Shown here: piece after piece, positions 19,129 to 29,104 of the stretch
How the letters are laid out: each line of letters starts with the position of its first letter
Numbering within the stretch: position 1 is the first letter of the stretch
Origin: Pythium myriotylum
Taxonomy: Eukaryota; Oomycota; Peronosporomycetes; Pythiales; Pythiaceae
Direction of reading: 5' to 3'
DNA length: 64,000 bases
Assembly: GCA_023091665.1 (NCBI GenBank)
Contig: JALJCQ010000024.1
Coordinates: 620,001 to 684,000 of the forward strand
The notes under the pieces: generated by a model
What the model saw: only the letters and a program-made list of their open reading frames with translations
Database searches by the model: none
Told to the model about the DNA's origin: nothing
Program-made: the position numbers and the translations under genes

Positions 19129-21003
19129 TCAGTGGGAGGCGAGCGTCGCTCTTCGCCAGATCGACTTGAGCCACCGAGACGACGGGCTCGAGCGCTGGAG
19201 CGAGGGCGACATGGCGCGCTCGGGGCTGCCCACGACGGCTGGCGGCGGCGGCGGCGGCTCGTCCAGCGAGTCGCTTCTCTGCGGCTTGGTGGCGCCGCGC
19301 GGCGCGTCGATGCGAGCCGCGAAGACGCGCTCGCGGGGCCGCGAGTTCTGCACGCAGACGACGTGCGGGAGGCGGCCGTCGCGCTGAAGCGAGTAGACCG
19401 GCTCGAGGTGCCGCACGCTGCCGATGCTCGTGGCCGTGCTGCTGCTGAGGATGGTCGCGAACTGGCGGTCCTTGAGCCGCGGGCCCCAGATGCGCACCTC
19501 GCGCATGCGCCCGTGGAAGCCGTACCAGCCCTTGGGCGAGCCGCGCGTGTTGTTGACGCAGCCCGTGCCCACCTGCATGTGCGAGAGAGACTTCCAGTCG
19601 CGCAGCAGCGCGCCGTGGCTCGACCGCTTGGACTTGCCGTTGAGAAACACTTCCTGGCGGCCGTCGTGGTACCGCAGGACGACCTGGTACCACCGCCGCG
19701 GGAGTAGGCGCTGTGCACTCGGGTACATGATCTCATCCAACACGGAGGCGTAAAGACGGCCGTGGCGATCGACGTAGATGAGCTGGCGAGTATGTGCCGG
19801 CGAGTACGAGTCTTCGACGTCGCGGGATTGGGCGCCGAGGATGATGCCGCCACCCCAGTTACGAGCATTCTCCGGGAGCAGGTAGAACCACACCTCAATG
19901 GCGAACGAGCTGCTCCCGTCCGGGCAGAACGGATGGAACTCGAGTCGATCTTCCATGAGGCCGCGTTGAAAGTTGGATCGGTTCACGACCGTCACACTGA
20001 CGCCGCGACTAAGAGGACGTGAGTCGTGCGAGCCGCGAAACTCGATGGATTTGTCGCGCAGCCTCTTCGGACCAGCACCCGTGGCCAAATCCTTCCATGA
20101 ATGGATGTGGCCACGTATAGACTGGCACTTTGGATCGTGGGTCGCGAGTGCTTTGACCTCGTCAGGTAGAAGAAGCGAGTGCCAGATCTTCATGTCATCC
20201 ACGACACCTTTGAATGGGTACCACTGTTTGCCTTCGCCAGACTGCGACGCTGCATTCGAGTTGCAGCCCGTGCCCAAGAGCACGAATGAATTGAAGTTCC
20301 AGAAGCGACTGAGCGACCCGCGGCGCACCGTCGCCACTTCGCCGTTCAAATACACTCGCTCTTCTCCCACCCGCCAGTGGTCTCGGTCAGCGCCCGCGAT
20401 ATGGCCAACGACGGCTGCTCTGGTCTCGAACGTGATCACGAGGTGGTGCCATCGGTCACGCTCGAGTCCTAAAGCCACAGGAAGGTTCCTCCCTTCCACC
20501 GACGCTGCGAGCACGGACGTGAAGATGTTGCGGTCCTGGTCGACGCTGATCCAGGTCTCGAACATCGGATTCCAACTCGGCGAGATATGGAACGGTGTCC
20601 CAGCGCCGAGAATGATGCCGCCATGCGACGAGCCAGGGAGCGCAAACCAGACCTCAAGACTGAAGGTGCGCGAGTCGCGGCCAAAGAGGAAGGGGATGGA
20701 GAAGGCCGCCGTGAGCGCCACAGGCCCGTTCTTGGAGCTCGAGCCCTTCTTGTCGTCCAGCATGAACGCGAACGAGTAGTCTTCGGTGTACGTCGCTTGA
20801 CTATTAGCGGTCAGCAGCTCGTCGGCTGACTGGGTGCGATCTAATCGACGGGTCCACCACTTGGCGGCCGACAGCAGCGCGTGGGCTTCGCGGTTGACGG
20901 CCATGAGGTTGAAGAGCTCCCAGCCGGTGAGGAACGGGACAACCTCGTCCCAGATCTCGACCGGCAGCAGCGCGTCGAGCGAGGCAGGATCACTGAGCAC
21001 CAT
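19129..21003 (-). CDS. F-box protein with two LamG domains
   Basis: A 624-residue single exon. The ATG at 21003 gives MVLSDPASLDALLPVEIW, placing the F-box (residues ~10-52) at the start as in the family; the frame open further upstream begins only at TTG. LamG-1 at ~112-285 (FSLEVWFALPG, GGIILGAG, RWHHLVITFE, YLNGEV, LGTGCN, YPFKGVVDDMKIW) carries an extra loop in the usually short RWYHLALTFD hairpin. LamG-2 at ~355-520 (FAIEVWFYLL, GGIILGAQSRD, LIYVDRHGRLYASVL, RWYQVVLRYHDGR..VFLNG, VGTGC, GWYGFHGRMREVRIW). The tail has PVYSLQRDG and NSRPRERVF, then a ~60-residue Pro/Ser/Arg extension. Probable bivalent SCF receptor. A run of 12 T on the plus strand lies about 30 bp past the stop. Confidence 0.88.
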   Translation of the reverse strand: MVLSDPASLDALLPVEIWDEVVPFLTGWELFNLMAVNREAHALLSAAKWWTRRLDRTQSADELLTANSQATYTEDYSFAFMLDDKKGSSSKNGPVALTAAFSIPFLFGRDSRTFSLEVWFALPGSSHGGIILGAGTPFHISPSWNPMFETWISVDQDRNIFTSVLAASVEGRNLPVALGLERDRWHHLVITFETRAAVVGHIAGADRDHWRVGEERVYLNGEVATVRRGSLSRFWNFNSFVLLGTGCNSNAASQSGEGKQWYPFKGVVDDMKIWHSLLLPDEVKALATHDPKCQSIRGHIHSWKDLATGAGPKRLRDKSIEFRGSHDSRPLSRGVSVTVVNRSNFQRGLMEDRLEFHPFCPDGSSSFAIEVWFYLLPENARNWGGGIILGAQSRDVEDSYSPAHTRQLIYVDRHGRLYASVLDEIMYPSAQRLLPRRWYQVVLRYHDGRQEVFLNGKSKRSSHGALLRDWKSLSHMQVGTGCVNNTRGSPKGWYGFHGRMREVRIWGPRLKDRQFATILSSSTATSIGSVRHLEPVYSLQRDGRLPHVVCVQNSRPRERVFAARIDAPRGATKPQRSDSLDEPPPPPPAVVGSPERAMSPSLQRSSPSSRWLKSIWRRATLASH

Positions 21004-23280
21004 CGCGGCCTGGAGCGCGAGAGCGTGAGTGTCGCGAGGCAGCCTCCGCGCGGAATCGCCACGCGAGGAGCTCCTCGCTCTTTCCCGGCGTGTTTGACAA
21101 ACGCGAGCTGGCGGACCACTACGAGCTCTTGAAGCGTCCCGCCACAAAAATGTGCGCCACCTGAGTCAGCGCGCGGGGCTGTACAATGAAATACGCGGTG
21201 TAAAGTGGTGCCTGCGACCTGACTCAGGTGCATCTGATTGGCTGAGGAGACCTTCTCCACTTGAAGAAGCCCTGAGAAACTTCAACATGCTGATTCAATA
21301 ATTCTAATTTATCGAGCTAACTCAGGCTAGTTACAATTTTCATTTACATCCCCAGCAGCCATCCACCGGCAGCAGATCGATGCCGCAGCCAGCATCTTCC
21401 TGGCGATGGGCGTGGCTTCCTCCACCCTTTGCATGCTGATGCACCTGCATGCTCGCTCCAGAGGCCGTGAGGCTCTTCTGGCGACGGTCGTGGCGTCGGG
21501 AAGATCAGATGAGCTTCAAGGTCGTGTTCCGCTGCTGCAGGTGGCGCACGGGCCGCTCGTCGCGACCGAACGAGCGGGCCGGCAGAATTTCTCACGGAGT
21601 CGCTCGGTCGTGCGTTGCAGCAGCTCGATCTACCGATCGCACGGCGTGGTCTCATCTTCGCCCTGTCGAGCGACCGAACAATCGAACAGTCGAGAAACTG
21701 GACTCCGGTGAAATAAAATGTCGATTTTAAGAACCCCTATCCCTGCTAAAATTCACAATTTGCAGACCTCTCATTCTTGATGTCATTTCCTGTCTGTTCT
21801 GACGACTGGGACATGGTACACTGTACCGTACCACTTGTGACTGTCACATAGAACCTCCGCTTCGCCCGTCCGGGGGCTTCTCGCCTGGCTCTCCAGCACA
21901 CGCTCAAAATTCTGGACGCTCTTCCGGATCGGGCGGCGGCGACATGACGACCGTATCCACCATCGGAGAATCCGGGACTGGGCTGATCCAGTATCCTAGT
22001 GGAACACGCTCGCGGTCGGTGGGACCCCGTGCGAGCCGGTCGCGCGCGAGAGTTGCCGCGCGCCCGTTCCATCCATTCGTTCTCTGTGACGTGGTGATGC
22101 AAAGGCTCGAGCACATGGAACGTTGGAAGTGTCCCTAACTTCCCAAGGGCGCGCCATCCTCCAGGAGGGCTAGGGTCCATCGTTTTATCCTCTCCCAATT
22201 GGAAGTTCCGGACCGTGTTTTCTGCGGCGGAGGAGTGAGGAGGCCGAGGATGACGCATCCTCGCCGAGGGTGGAAGTTCGCGGAGACTCAACCCTCCCGA
22301 ACTTGATTCGGCCGCTGGCGCTCTCTCTCTCTCTCCCCAGCCCCACGCCCTGAGGATGCTGATGCCGACCTCGGAATCAGTCAGCTTTTTCGAACCTGCG
22401 AAACCGCATCCTTCCAGGACCCCTAGCCCTTCGTGTCGCCCACAACCGGCCAACTGTGTCGATGCGTTTTCAGAGGTCGCCATTCAAACGGCGACCATCA
22501 CTCTCGCTTCCCCGCCGTCGGGTGTGCGTGCGTTGCGGTTGTGAGGGGAGACTCTTTGGACACCCAAAGGCGGAAGACCGTCCCGAAGGGAAAGCGCCCG
22601 CCGCCACTCGCCCCGCTCTCTGCGCGCCGCCTCGCGCCCTCGCTCCGCTCCAGCCCCGCCTCGAGACAGCGCACGTCGCCACCTCTCGACTCGTGTCTCT
22701 CGCTCGCTCGGAGCCGCCCGCGAACCGCTGATTCCGACCGAGATTCGATCTGCCGACGCCGCCTTCCGACACCTTCGCAGTCGGCGATTTGGTGGAAGCC
22801 TCGACGAGCAGGTGAGTCACGCTCGTGCTCGTCATTGGCTCGAAATTCCGAGTCGCGCCGGTGCCGCAGTGGAATGTACTGACGTATTTGGGGGAATCTG
22901 TGGTGATGGCATGGGATCGCGCAGCGTCCCGACCTCGGAAGCGTCGCGTTGAGTCGATCGATCGCGACTGCTCTCGCTAACTGAAGCTACGATCCGACCA
23001 GTCTCGCGTTTGGGCGGCGTTTCTTTCAGGTGGGTAGCGGATTCAGTGGTCAAGGCGAGCGGGAGAACTCCGCGAACGGACGGGTGGATCAGAGCCGATT
23101 TGCGCTTCGATCGCGCCTCCTCGGATTGCGCTTCAGCCTCCTCGAGTGGCCTCCACTTGTCGTGTTTCGGATTCCTTCTCCGCTCCGCCTTGGATTGCGC
23201 GCCGCGATTGCGTCACGCTGACCCTCTATTGTGTGGCCCTACAAGAAGCGAATACTTTATAAGCCATCGTGGTGCTCACC
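21004..23280. other. 2.3-kb intergenic region, promoter side of two divergent genes
   Basis: GATTGGCTGA (inverted CCAAT box) at 21236-21245 fits the promoter of the double-LamG gene. The rest is GC-rich with short reading frames lacking recognisable domains, including a 245-codon ATG frame on minus (22483-21746) and a 36-residue Cys/His-containing frame on minus (21450-21340). CT repeats occur at 22321-22336. The last ~500 bp may be the 5' leader of the poly(A) polymerase gene. Confidence 0.5.
22812..23029 (+). other. Possible 5'UTR intron of the poly(A) polymerase gene
   Basis: A good donor (CAG then GTGAGT at 22812) pairs with a pyrimidine-tract acceptor (TTTCTTTCAG ending 23029), 251 bp before the ATG. 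Length 218 bp is longer than the coding introns here. No transcript evidence, so tentative. Confidence 0.25.
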
Positions 23281-26200
23281 ATGGCGATGCGTAAGAACTC
23301 CAAGTGGACAAAGACGGCGACGCCGACTCCTTTCGTGTCAAAAACGACGCACCATAACAGCCCTGGTGCGAGCGCGCCCGCGCCATCAGAAAAGCGACCA
23401 GCGCCGATGTCGTGGAAGGATGCCGTTCAGCGCGCACCGGCGCAACCCCAGCCGCCTTTGCCGGCATCACCACAGAAAAAGACCACATTCGCCAAGTCTA
23501 AAGAGGTGACATCAATGCAACCACCGTCGGCCGCTATGTGTACGCCCACCAAGCTTGCTGCACGATCTCGCAGTATATCTCGGATAGTTCAGAGCTCCTC
23601 TTTCAAGAAGCAGAACGAGTTCTTCCCATCTGCACCAGAGGAGAAAGGACTGGTAGCCGAAGCGGATGGGCAACAGTCGCACGCCTCAAGCCAGCAGCAA
23701 CTCCCGACCAATGGAGCTGCGAACAAGAAAGCTGGCGTAGCGAAACAAGTTTCGTTCTCCTCTAATGACCAGATCTCGGTAGCTGATAAGAAAACACGCA
23801 CGGACTCGGACACCCAACGATTCGCGGAACTGGTGCAGCGACTCGGACTCAATGACACACATCTCATGCTCTCGCAAAGCTATACGAAAGTGAAAGCAGG
23901 GTGCTGTGGAGGCCGTCCCCGTTCGGCGTCTGCTGACGATGTGTTGCTACCACGTGCTTCACCACCCATGTGGCTACTCGCAGAATCCCCCGTCTCCCTT
24001 GGCGAAGTGAAACTGCATCGGGACTCGACGAAGTGGTCACGCAAGCATAGAGCAATGAGTGTTCCAAACGCATCGGCATCTGGTTCGATTTACTCTCTGT
24101 CAGAAGAAAAGGCCTCAGCTTTAGATTCCAGTTCAAAACGAATATTTGAGTTGACCGAACCACGTCGGCAAGGATCAGAGGAGGAAAACTCCGAACTTGA
24201 CAATGAGGACACTCACAGCGAGTCAACGGCCGATTCCTCGTGTTCAAGTCCACGCCACAGTCCGGTGTCGCCGTTTGGGATCCAGCACACGTCGACCCAC
24301 GTGGACCTGAGCGACCATTCCTCTGTAGACGAGATGGACGACTTCTCCGATTGGGTGACACCAGAAGACGAGGAGGAAGATCTTGAAGCTTACATGCTTC
24401 TCGATCGCATTAACAGCCTGTCAGCTGAGTTCAAGGCCCATCGCAAATACGAGGAGTGCAGCGCTTTGGCGTGGTCAGTGCAGCATGCAGCTCGTCAGGG
24501 GATGATTTCTCCACAGTTGCAACAAAATCTTCTTGCTAACATCCGCAATGGCTCATGGGAAGAAGCTCGAGATGTTCTCTATCACAAGTGCCATTTGGTA
24601 CCTGCTGTTGGAAGCGTTCCTGAACCGATGCCAGCCTCTCCCATTGATCCAGCTATCGAGGCGTCCTTCGAGAGGTGTGTGGATGAACTCGCTCCAGCTG
24701 ATTCCACTGATGACCGTCTCCAGAAGCTCCGCGTTCTCAAGTTGTTGTCCGACCTCCTCACCGCTTGGGTGAAGTTTGTTGGGTATGAACGTGGACTCAG
24801 CGAGGAACACGTTGCCCTGACCAGTGGCTCCTTGTTCTTGGCTGGCTCGTATCGTCTGGGCCTGAACGATCCGTTGTCCGATATTGACGCTGTCTGCGTC
24901 GTGCCATACCACGTTACTCACGAAGACTTCTTCAGCTCGTTTTGCTCTATGTTGGAGCAAACGAATGGAGTCACCCACTTGGCACCAGTGCCAAACGCGT
25001 ATGTACCATTGATCTCGCTGCAGTTCTTGGGCGTGAACATGGACTTGCTGTTTGCTCGATTGCCAATGGCAGGCGTTGAGGCACACCAAGAAATTGACTC
25101 GGATCACATCCTCGTGGGTGTTGATCCTACTTCGATGAAGAGCTTGAACGCTCCACGCGTGAGCTCGATGTTGCTCTGCCTCGTACCTCGCCGCCGAACT
25201 TTCCGTATCGTGTTGCGCGCGGTACGTTCGTGGGCTCGTCGTCGCGGAATTTATTCGTCAAAGCTCGGCTACCTCGGTGGGATCAGTTGGTCGATTTTGG
25301 TCGCCTTCGTGTGCCAAATGTACCCTGAAGCGGAGCCATCGAAGCTGTTTGTTCGATTCTTTCAAGTGTTTTCTGAGTGGCAATGGCCACGTCCCGTCAT
25401 GCTCAACATGGTGTACGACGCTGGTCTGGGCTTTGAGATGTGGGATCCTCGCCAAAACCTGTACGATCGGTCTCACATCATGCCGATTGTCACCCCGGCG
25501 TACCCACACATGAACTCGGCCGTTCAAGTGTCCCAATCAACCTTCTCTGTCATCTACGAAGAAATCTGGCGTGCTCGATATCTCGCGGAGGCAGCCGACG
25601 GTGTCTCGCGTTCACTCAGTCCCGCCGCTATGCCTGCTGGAATGGAGACACCGAATGCCAGTTCTGTGACCATTGCTGCTGGCAGCGTCTCTGCTCCAGC
25701 GCTTCGTGTGGAGACGACTCCGACTGCACTGGGCCAACCTTCCAGCGTCAGTGGCACCGGAAGCGAGTGTGAGTGGGACAAGTTGTTTCAACGCTCGAAC
25801 TTCTTCATCCGATACGAGTCATACCTCGTTGTTGACTTCAACGCTGAGACCTCGTCCTCGATGCACGTTTGGGGAAAGTTCGTGCAGTCTCGCCTACGCA
25901 AGCTTGTGGACAGTCTACAGCACCTATCCTTCGTTCAACGCGTCCATGCGTTCCCACTCTACTTCCCCAACACTAGCAAGGGCGAGACGCCCGGCTCATG
26001 CGTGTTCATCGGTATCGAGTTTCACTCTCGCTCGCGCAGCAACGCGGATATGCATGGGCTCGTGAAAGATGACCCAGAGATGAAGGCCAACCTGGAGCGA
26101 ACGATCCGCTTCTTCCTCGCCACCGACTTGCAGCAGCTAGCAGAGCGCAAGCAAGACATGTGCGCTGAGGCAAGACTACTCCAGTGGGCAGAGCTTCCTG

Positions 26201-26493
26201 ACTTCGTCTTTGAGAACGGACGCCCTGCTGCGCTGGTCGAACGCGCTGAGTACCACGAAGATATGGAGCGGATGATGACACAGAGCCATGGTCCGCAATT
26301 CCGGTCGCCCGGAGGCCACTACAATAATGGTGGCGACCGTTTTGGAAGTGGCAAGTGGCGAAGTCCAAACGGTCAGCGCAATGGCGGAGGGCGGTATTAC
26401 GGCAACAAGAACAACGGCCAAAAGCAATCTCGAGGCGGTGACCGCTACCGAGAAGGTGGACAGAAGCCGTTCTACATTGCCCACGGTGGATGA
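23281..26493 (+). CDS. Canonical-type poly(A) polymerase with long N-terminal extension
   Basis: Adds poly(A) tails to RNA 3' ends. The 1070-residue single exon starts at ATG 23281 (MAMRKNSKW). Residues ~1-480 are a Ser/Pro-rich, acidic, probably disordered extension not typical of the family. The nucleotidyltransferase core (~490-680) has GSYRLG..SDIDAVCVVP (first two catalytic Asp) and MDLLFARLP (third Asp). The central domain (RTFRIVLRAVRSWARRRG, GYLGGISWSILVAF) and an RNA-binding-like domain follow, in the order of nuclear poly(A) polymerase alpha rather than short TUTases. The C-terminus (~1010-1070) is Gly/Arg/Asn-rich with RGG-like repeats and could bind RNA. The core similarity is strong; the special N-terminus is unexplained. 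Confidence 0.88.
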   Translation: MAMRKNSKWTKTATPTPFVSKTTHHNSPGASAPAPSEKRPAPMSWKDAVQRAPAQPQPPLPASPQKKTTFAKSKEVTSMQPPSAAMCTPTKLAARSRSISRIVQSSSFKKQNEFFPSAPEEKGLVAEADGQQSHASSQQQLPTNGAANKKAGVAKQVSFSSNDQISVADKKTRTDSDTQRFAELVQRLGLNDTHLMLSQSYTKVKAGCCGGRPRSASADDVLLPRASPPMWLLAESPVSLGEVKLHRDSTKWSRKHRAMSVPNASASGSIYSLSEEKASALDSSSKRIFELTEPRRQGSEEENSELDNEDTHSESTADSSCSSPRHSPVSPFGIQHTSTHVDLSDHSSVDEMDDFSDWVTPEDEEEDLEAYMLLDRINSLSAEFKAHRKYEECSALAWSVQHAARQGMISPQLQQNLLANIRNGSWEEARDVLYHKCHLVPAVGSVPEPMPASPIDPAIEASFERCVDELAPADSTDDRLQKLRVLKLLSDLLTAWVKFVGYERGLSEEHVALTSGSLFLAGSYRLGLNDPLSDIDAVCVVPYHVTHEDFFSSFCSMLEQTNGVTHLAPVPNAYVPLISLQFLGVNMDLLFARLPMAGVEAHQEIDSDHILVGVDPTSMKSLNAPRVSSMLLCLVPRRRTFRIVLRAVRSWARRRGIYSSKLGYLGGISWSILVAFVCQMYPEAEPSKLFVRFFQVFSEWQWPRPVMLNMVYDAGLGFEMWDPRQNLYDRSHIMPIVTPAYPHMNSAVQVSQSTFSVIYEEIWRARYLAEAADGVSRSLSPAAMPAGMETPNASSVTIAAGSVSAPALRVETTPTALGQPSSVSGTGSECEWDKLFQRSNFFIRYESYLVVDFNAETSSSMHVWGKFVQSRLRKLVDSLQHLSFVQRVHAFPLYFPNTSKGETPGSCVFIGIEFHSRSRSNADMHGLVKDDPEMKANLERTIRFFLATDLQQLAERKQDMCAEARLLQWAELPDFVFENGRPAALVERAEYHEDMERMMTQSHGPQFRSPGGHYNNGGDRFGSGKWRSPNGQRNGGGRYYGNKNNGQKQSRGGDRYREGGQKPFYIAHGG

Positions 26494-27061
26494 AGGAGGG
26501 AATTCTTCCGAGTTATCCCGGATATCGAAAGCACCCATGCTAAAGACTTAGCGAAGCCAGCCTGAAGCCATGTGATCTATGCGCCACCACATAAAAGACC
26601 TGCGTGCGTCTGGATTTCCCAGGCATTTATCAGATCCAACGTCAAACACCAAGACGATCTCCCATTTCGGATGGGCATTGGCGCTGGCGTGGCTCGCGTG
26701 ACCTCCATACGGAAATCCCCCGCCGCCGGGCGTTCTCGCTCTTCCTTGTACCCGTCTGCATCGATCTAGGGCCTCTGGTACTCTCCCCCCCTTTCTTCTC
26801 TGCTGTGCTTGCTCACCACACAAATACACGACCAGCCGTAGCTTTCTCCCGCTGTCTCCATTTTTGTCACCCATCAGGGATATCTTTCTCATGCGGTCCT
26901 CTATTGAACCGCTCGACTGTACGCTCCTCTCTCGGACATCTGTGGGTTTTGTTCCTCTGCATCAGACAGCCCTCCTTTCTTCCTCCGCCGCTGACTGTCG
27001 CACGGGAGCTCAACGCCAGACGCCGTCTCGCCTCATTAATCTCACCACACTCCCGACCGCC
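26494..27061. other. Intergenic region poly(A) polymerase / importin-like
   Basis: Holds the poly(A) polymerase 3' flank and the importin-like promoter. The last 300 bp are pyrimidine-rich; TGCTCACCACACAAAT near 26810 is a weak initiator candidate. No gene seen. Confidence 0.5.
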
Positions 27062-29104
27062 ATGTCGACGAGCCGCAAGTACGTCAAGGGCCTCGGCGCC
27101 GGCGGCATGCACACGGGCCGCCGCAACCGCCAGGAGACCATGCTCTCCATCCGCAAGGCCAAGAAGGAGGACGCCTACGCGACGCGTCGCAACCTCAAGG
27201 CCAACCACCTGCTGGACGAGGCCGCCATGAACGCCGCCATGGGCGCCCCCGACGGCGCCGCCTCCTCCATGGACACGAGCGACGCCGCGGGCGTCGCCGC
27301 CGCGGCCCACAGCAGCGCGCAGTCGCGCAAGGAGCTGCTGCAGAACATCGCGTCGCGGTCGCACGCGCTGCTCATCGGCATCCAGCACAAGGAGGCGGCG
27401 ACGCGCCAAAAGTCGATGCGCGGCTTCGTCTACCTGCTCTCGAGCGGCGTGCCGCCGCTCTTTGACGCGCAGGACTCGCAGCACGTCGGGCTCTGGCAGA
27501 CGATCCTCGCGGCGCTGCCGTGGTTCGTCGCGATTCTGAACGAGGACGTCAAGGACGCCGCGACCATGCAGCTCCAGTCGGACGCCGCCTTCGCGCTGCG
27601 CTTCATCGCGTCCATGGACAAGGCCAGCGTCGTGATCCAGGCCGGCGCCGTGCCCAAGCTCGTGCAGCTCTTCAAGTCGGGCATCTCGGAGCTCCAGATC
27701 CAGGCGGCCTGGTGCCTCGGCAACATCGCGTCCGAGTCGGCCGAGTGCTGCGAGGTCGTGCTCAAGTCGTGCCCGATCGGCGTCGTGCTGCCCCACATCC
27801 GAATGGCGACGCCGTCGCTGCGGCGCGCGGCCGTGTGGCTGCTGCGCAGCCTCGTCGAGTACCCCGACGTCATCAAGCAGACGAACGCGCTCGCGCCCGA
27901 GGTCAAGGGCGAGCTGCTCGAGACGCTCTCGAGCATCATCCTCCAGCTCGCGACCGACAAGGTCAAGAGCTACGCGACGGCGAATGGACATGCCGACGGC
28001 TCGGTCGTCTTCAAGCCGTCACCGACGATTGCGCCGTGGAGAATATTCGAGATTGCGACTGACAAGCCGGCGCCCAACGACATCGCCGTCGTGCGATACA
28101 TTCGCGACGTCGACGAGGCGACCGTCGAAGTCATGGACGTGGACGTGAACTTCGAGACGGGCGAGAACATGGTGTTCCAGGTGCCTCGCTCGGCGCTGCG
28201 GCCGATGCAAGTCGTCGACGAGGCCATCGGCGACGACGAAGACCTCGATGAAGAGGAAGAAGAAGAGAACCTCGACGAGAAGGTGCTCACGCTCTGCGAT
28301 AGCTGCTGGGCTCTGGTGGAGCTCAGCGTCGAGGATCGCGACGTGATCGCCGGGCTCATTGGCGCTGGACTGTGCCCGCGGCTCGTGGAGCTGCTTTACA
28401 TCTCTCAGAGCAGCATCATTCTCGCTCCGATCCTGCGACTGCTCGGCAACATCGTCTCGGCCGACGTCATTTTCTCGCAGGCTGTGATTGAGGCTCGCTT
28501 GCTGGAAGTGATGCCGAGCGTCATGACGAACACCAGTCGAGCCGTGCGAGAAGAAGCGTGCTGGATGCTCTCCAACATTGCCGGCGGCCACGCAGAGCAC
28601 GTGCTCGCGCTCATTCAAACTCCCGGCGTAGTGCCGAGCCTGCTCGAGCAAATGGCGTGGGCTGAGTACGGCGTCAAGCGAGAGGCGACGTGGGCGATCT
28701 GCAACGTGATCGTCCAGGCCAGTGTCGAGTACGTCACGGAAATGGTCCGGCAGGGCGTGCTCCAGTCGTTTGCTCCTCTTCTAGAGGAGTGGGAGGACCC
28801 AATGGTCGAGCTCGTGATCCTAGAAGCTATCGACGGCCTGATGCAGAAGACGCAAGGAGAAGGTCGCATCCCCGTCGAGGAGAGCGGGTGTCTCGAGCGC
28901 ATTGAAGAGCTGTGTTACGACCAGAACGAAGAGGTGAGCCGCGCGGCGTCGCAGCTGATGGACACGTGGTTCGCCGACAACGACGGCGAGGACGGCGACG
29001 CCAACATCGCGGGCCCCGCGGTCGTCGGCGAAGGCGCGCAGGCCCAAGTGAGTTTCCAGCCCACGGAGGGCTCGGTGCAGTTCAACTTTGGCGGGCAGCA
29101 GTAG
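27062..29104 (+). CDS. Importin-alpha-like armadillo protein
   Basis: Importin alpha binds nuclear localisation signals and links cargo to importin beta. The 680-residue single exon starts at MSTSRKYVKGL; the frame is open further upstream but loses similarity. Residues ~1-50 are basic and resemble an importin-beta-binding segment (GRRNRQETMLSIRKAKK). Armadillo repeats follow, with the typical QAAWCLGNIASES and EEACWMLSNIAGG helices. Between repeats lies a ~110-residue insertion (~300-410) containing PWRIFEIATDKP, a beta-rich part and an acidic run (DEDLDEEEEEENLDE); usual importins alpha (~520-550 residues) lack it. The C-terminus is acidic, then FQPTEGSVQFNFGGQQ. The first third has strongly GC-biased codons. 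Could be a divergent importin-alpha paralogue rather than the general receptor. Confidence 0.85.
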   Translation: MSTSRKYVKGLGAGGMHTGRRNRQETMLSIRKAKKEDAYATRRNLKANHLLDEAAMNAAMGAPDGAASSMDTSDAAGVAAAAHSSAQSRKELLQNIASRSHALLIGIQHKEAATRQKSMRGFVYLLSSGVPPLFDAQDSQHVGLWQTILAALPWFVAILNEDVKDAATMQLQSDAAFALRFIASMDKASVVIQAGAVPKLVQLFKSGISELQIQAAWCLGNIASESAECCEVVLKSCPIGVVLPHIRMATPSLRRAAVWLLRSLVEYPDVIKQTNALAPEVKGELLETLSSIILQLATDKVKSYATANGHADGSVVFKPSPTIAPWRIFEIATDKPAPNDIAVVRYIRDVDEATVEVMDVDVNFETGENMVFQVPRSALRPMQVVDEAIGDDEDLDEEEEEENLDEKVLTLCDSCWALVELSVEDRDVIAGLIGAGLCPRLVELLYISQSSIILAPILRLLGNIVSADVIFSQAVIEARLLEVMPSVMTNTSRAVREEACWMLSNIAGGHAEHVLALIQTPGVVPSLLEQMAWAEYGVKREATWAICNVIVQASVEYVTEMVRQGVLQSFAPLLEEWEDPMVELVILEAIDGLMQKTQGEGRIPVEESGCLERIEELCYDQNEEVSRAASQLMDTWFADNDGEDGDANIAGPAVVGEGAQAQVSFQPTEGSVQFNFGGQQ

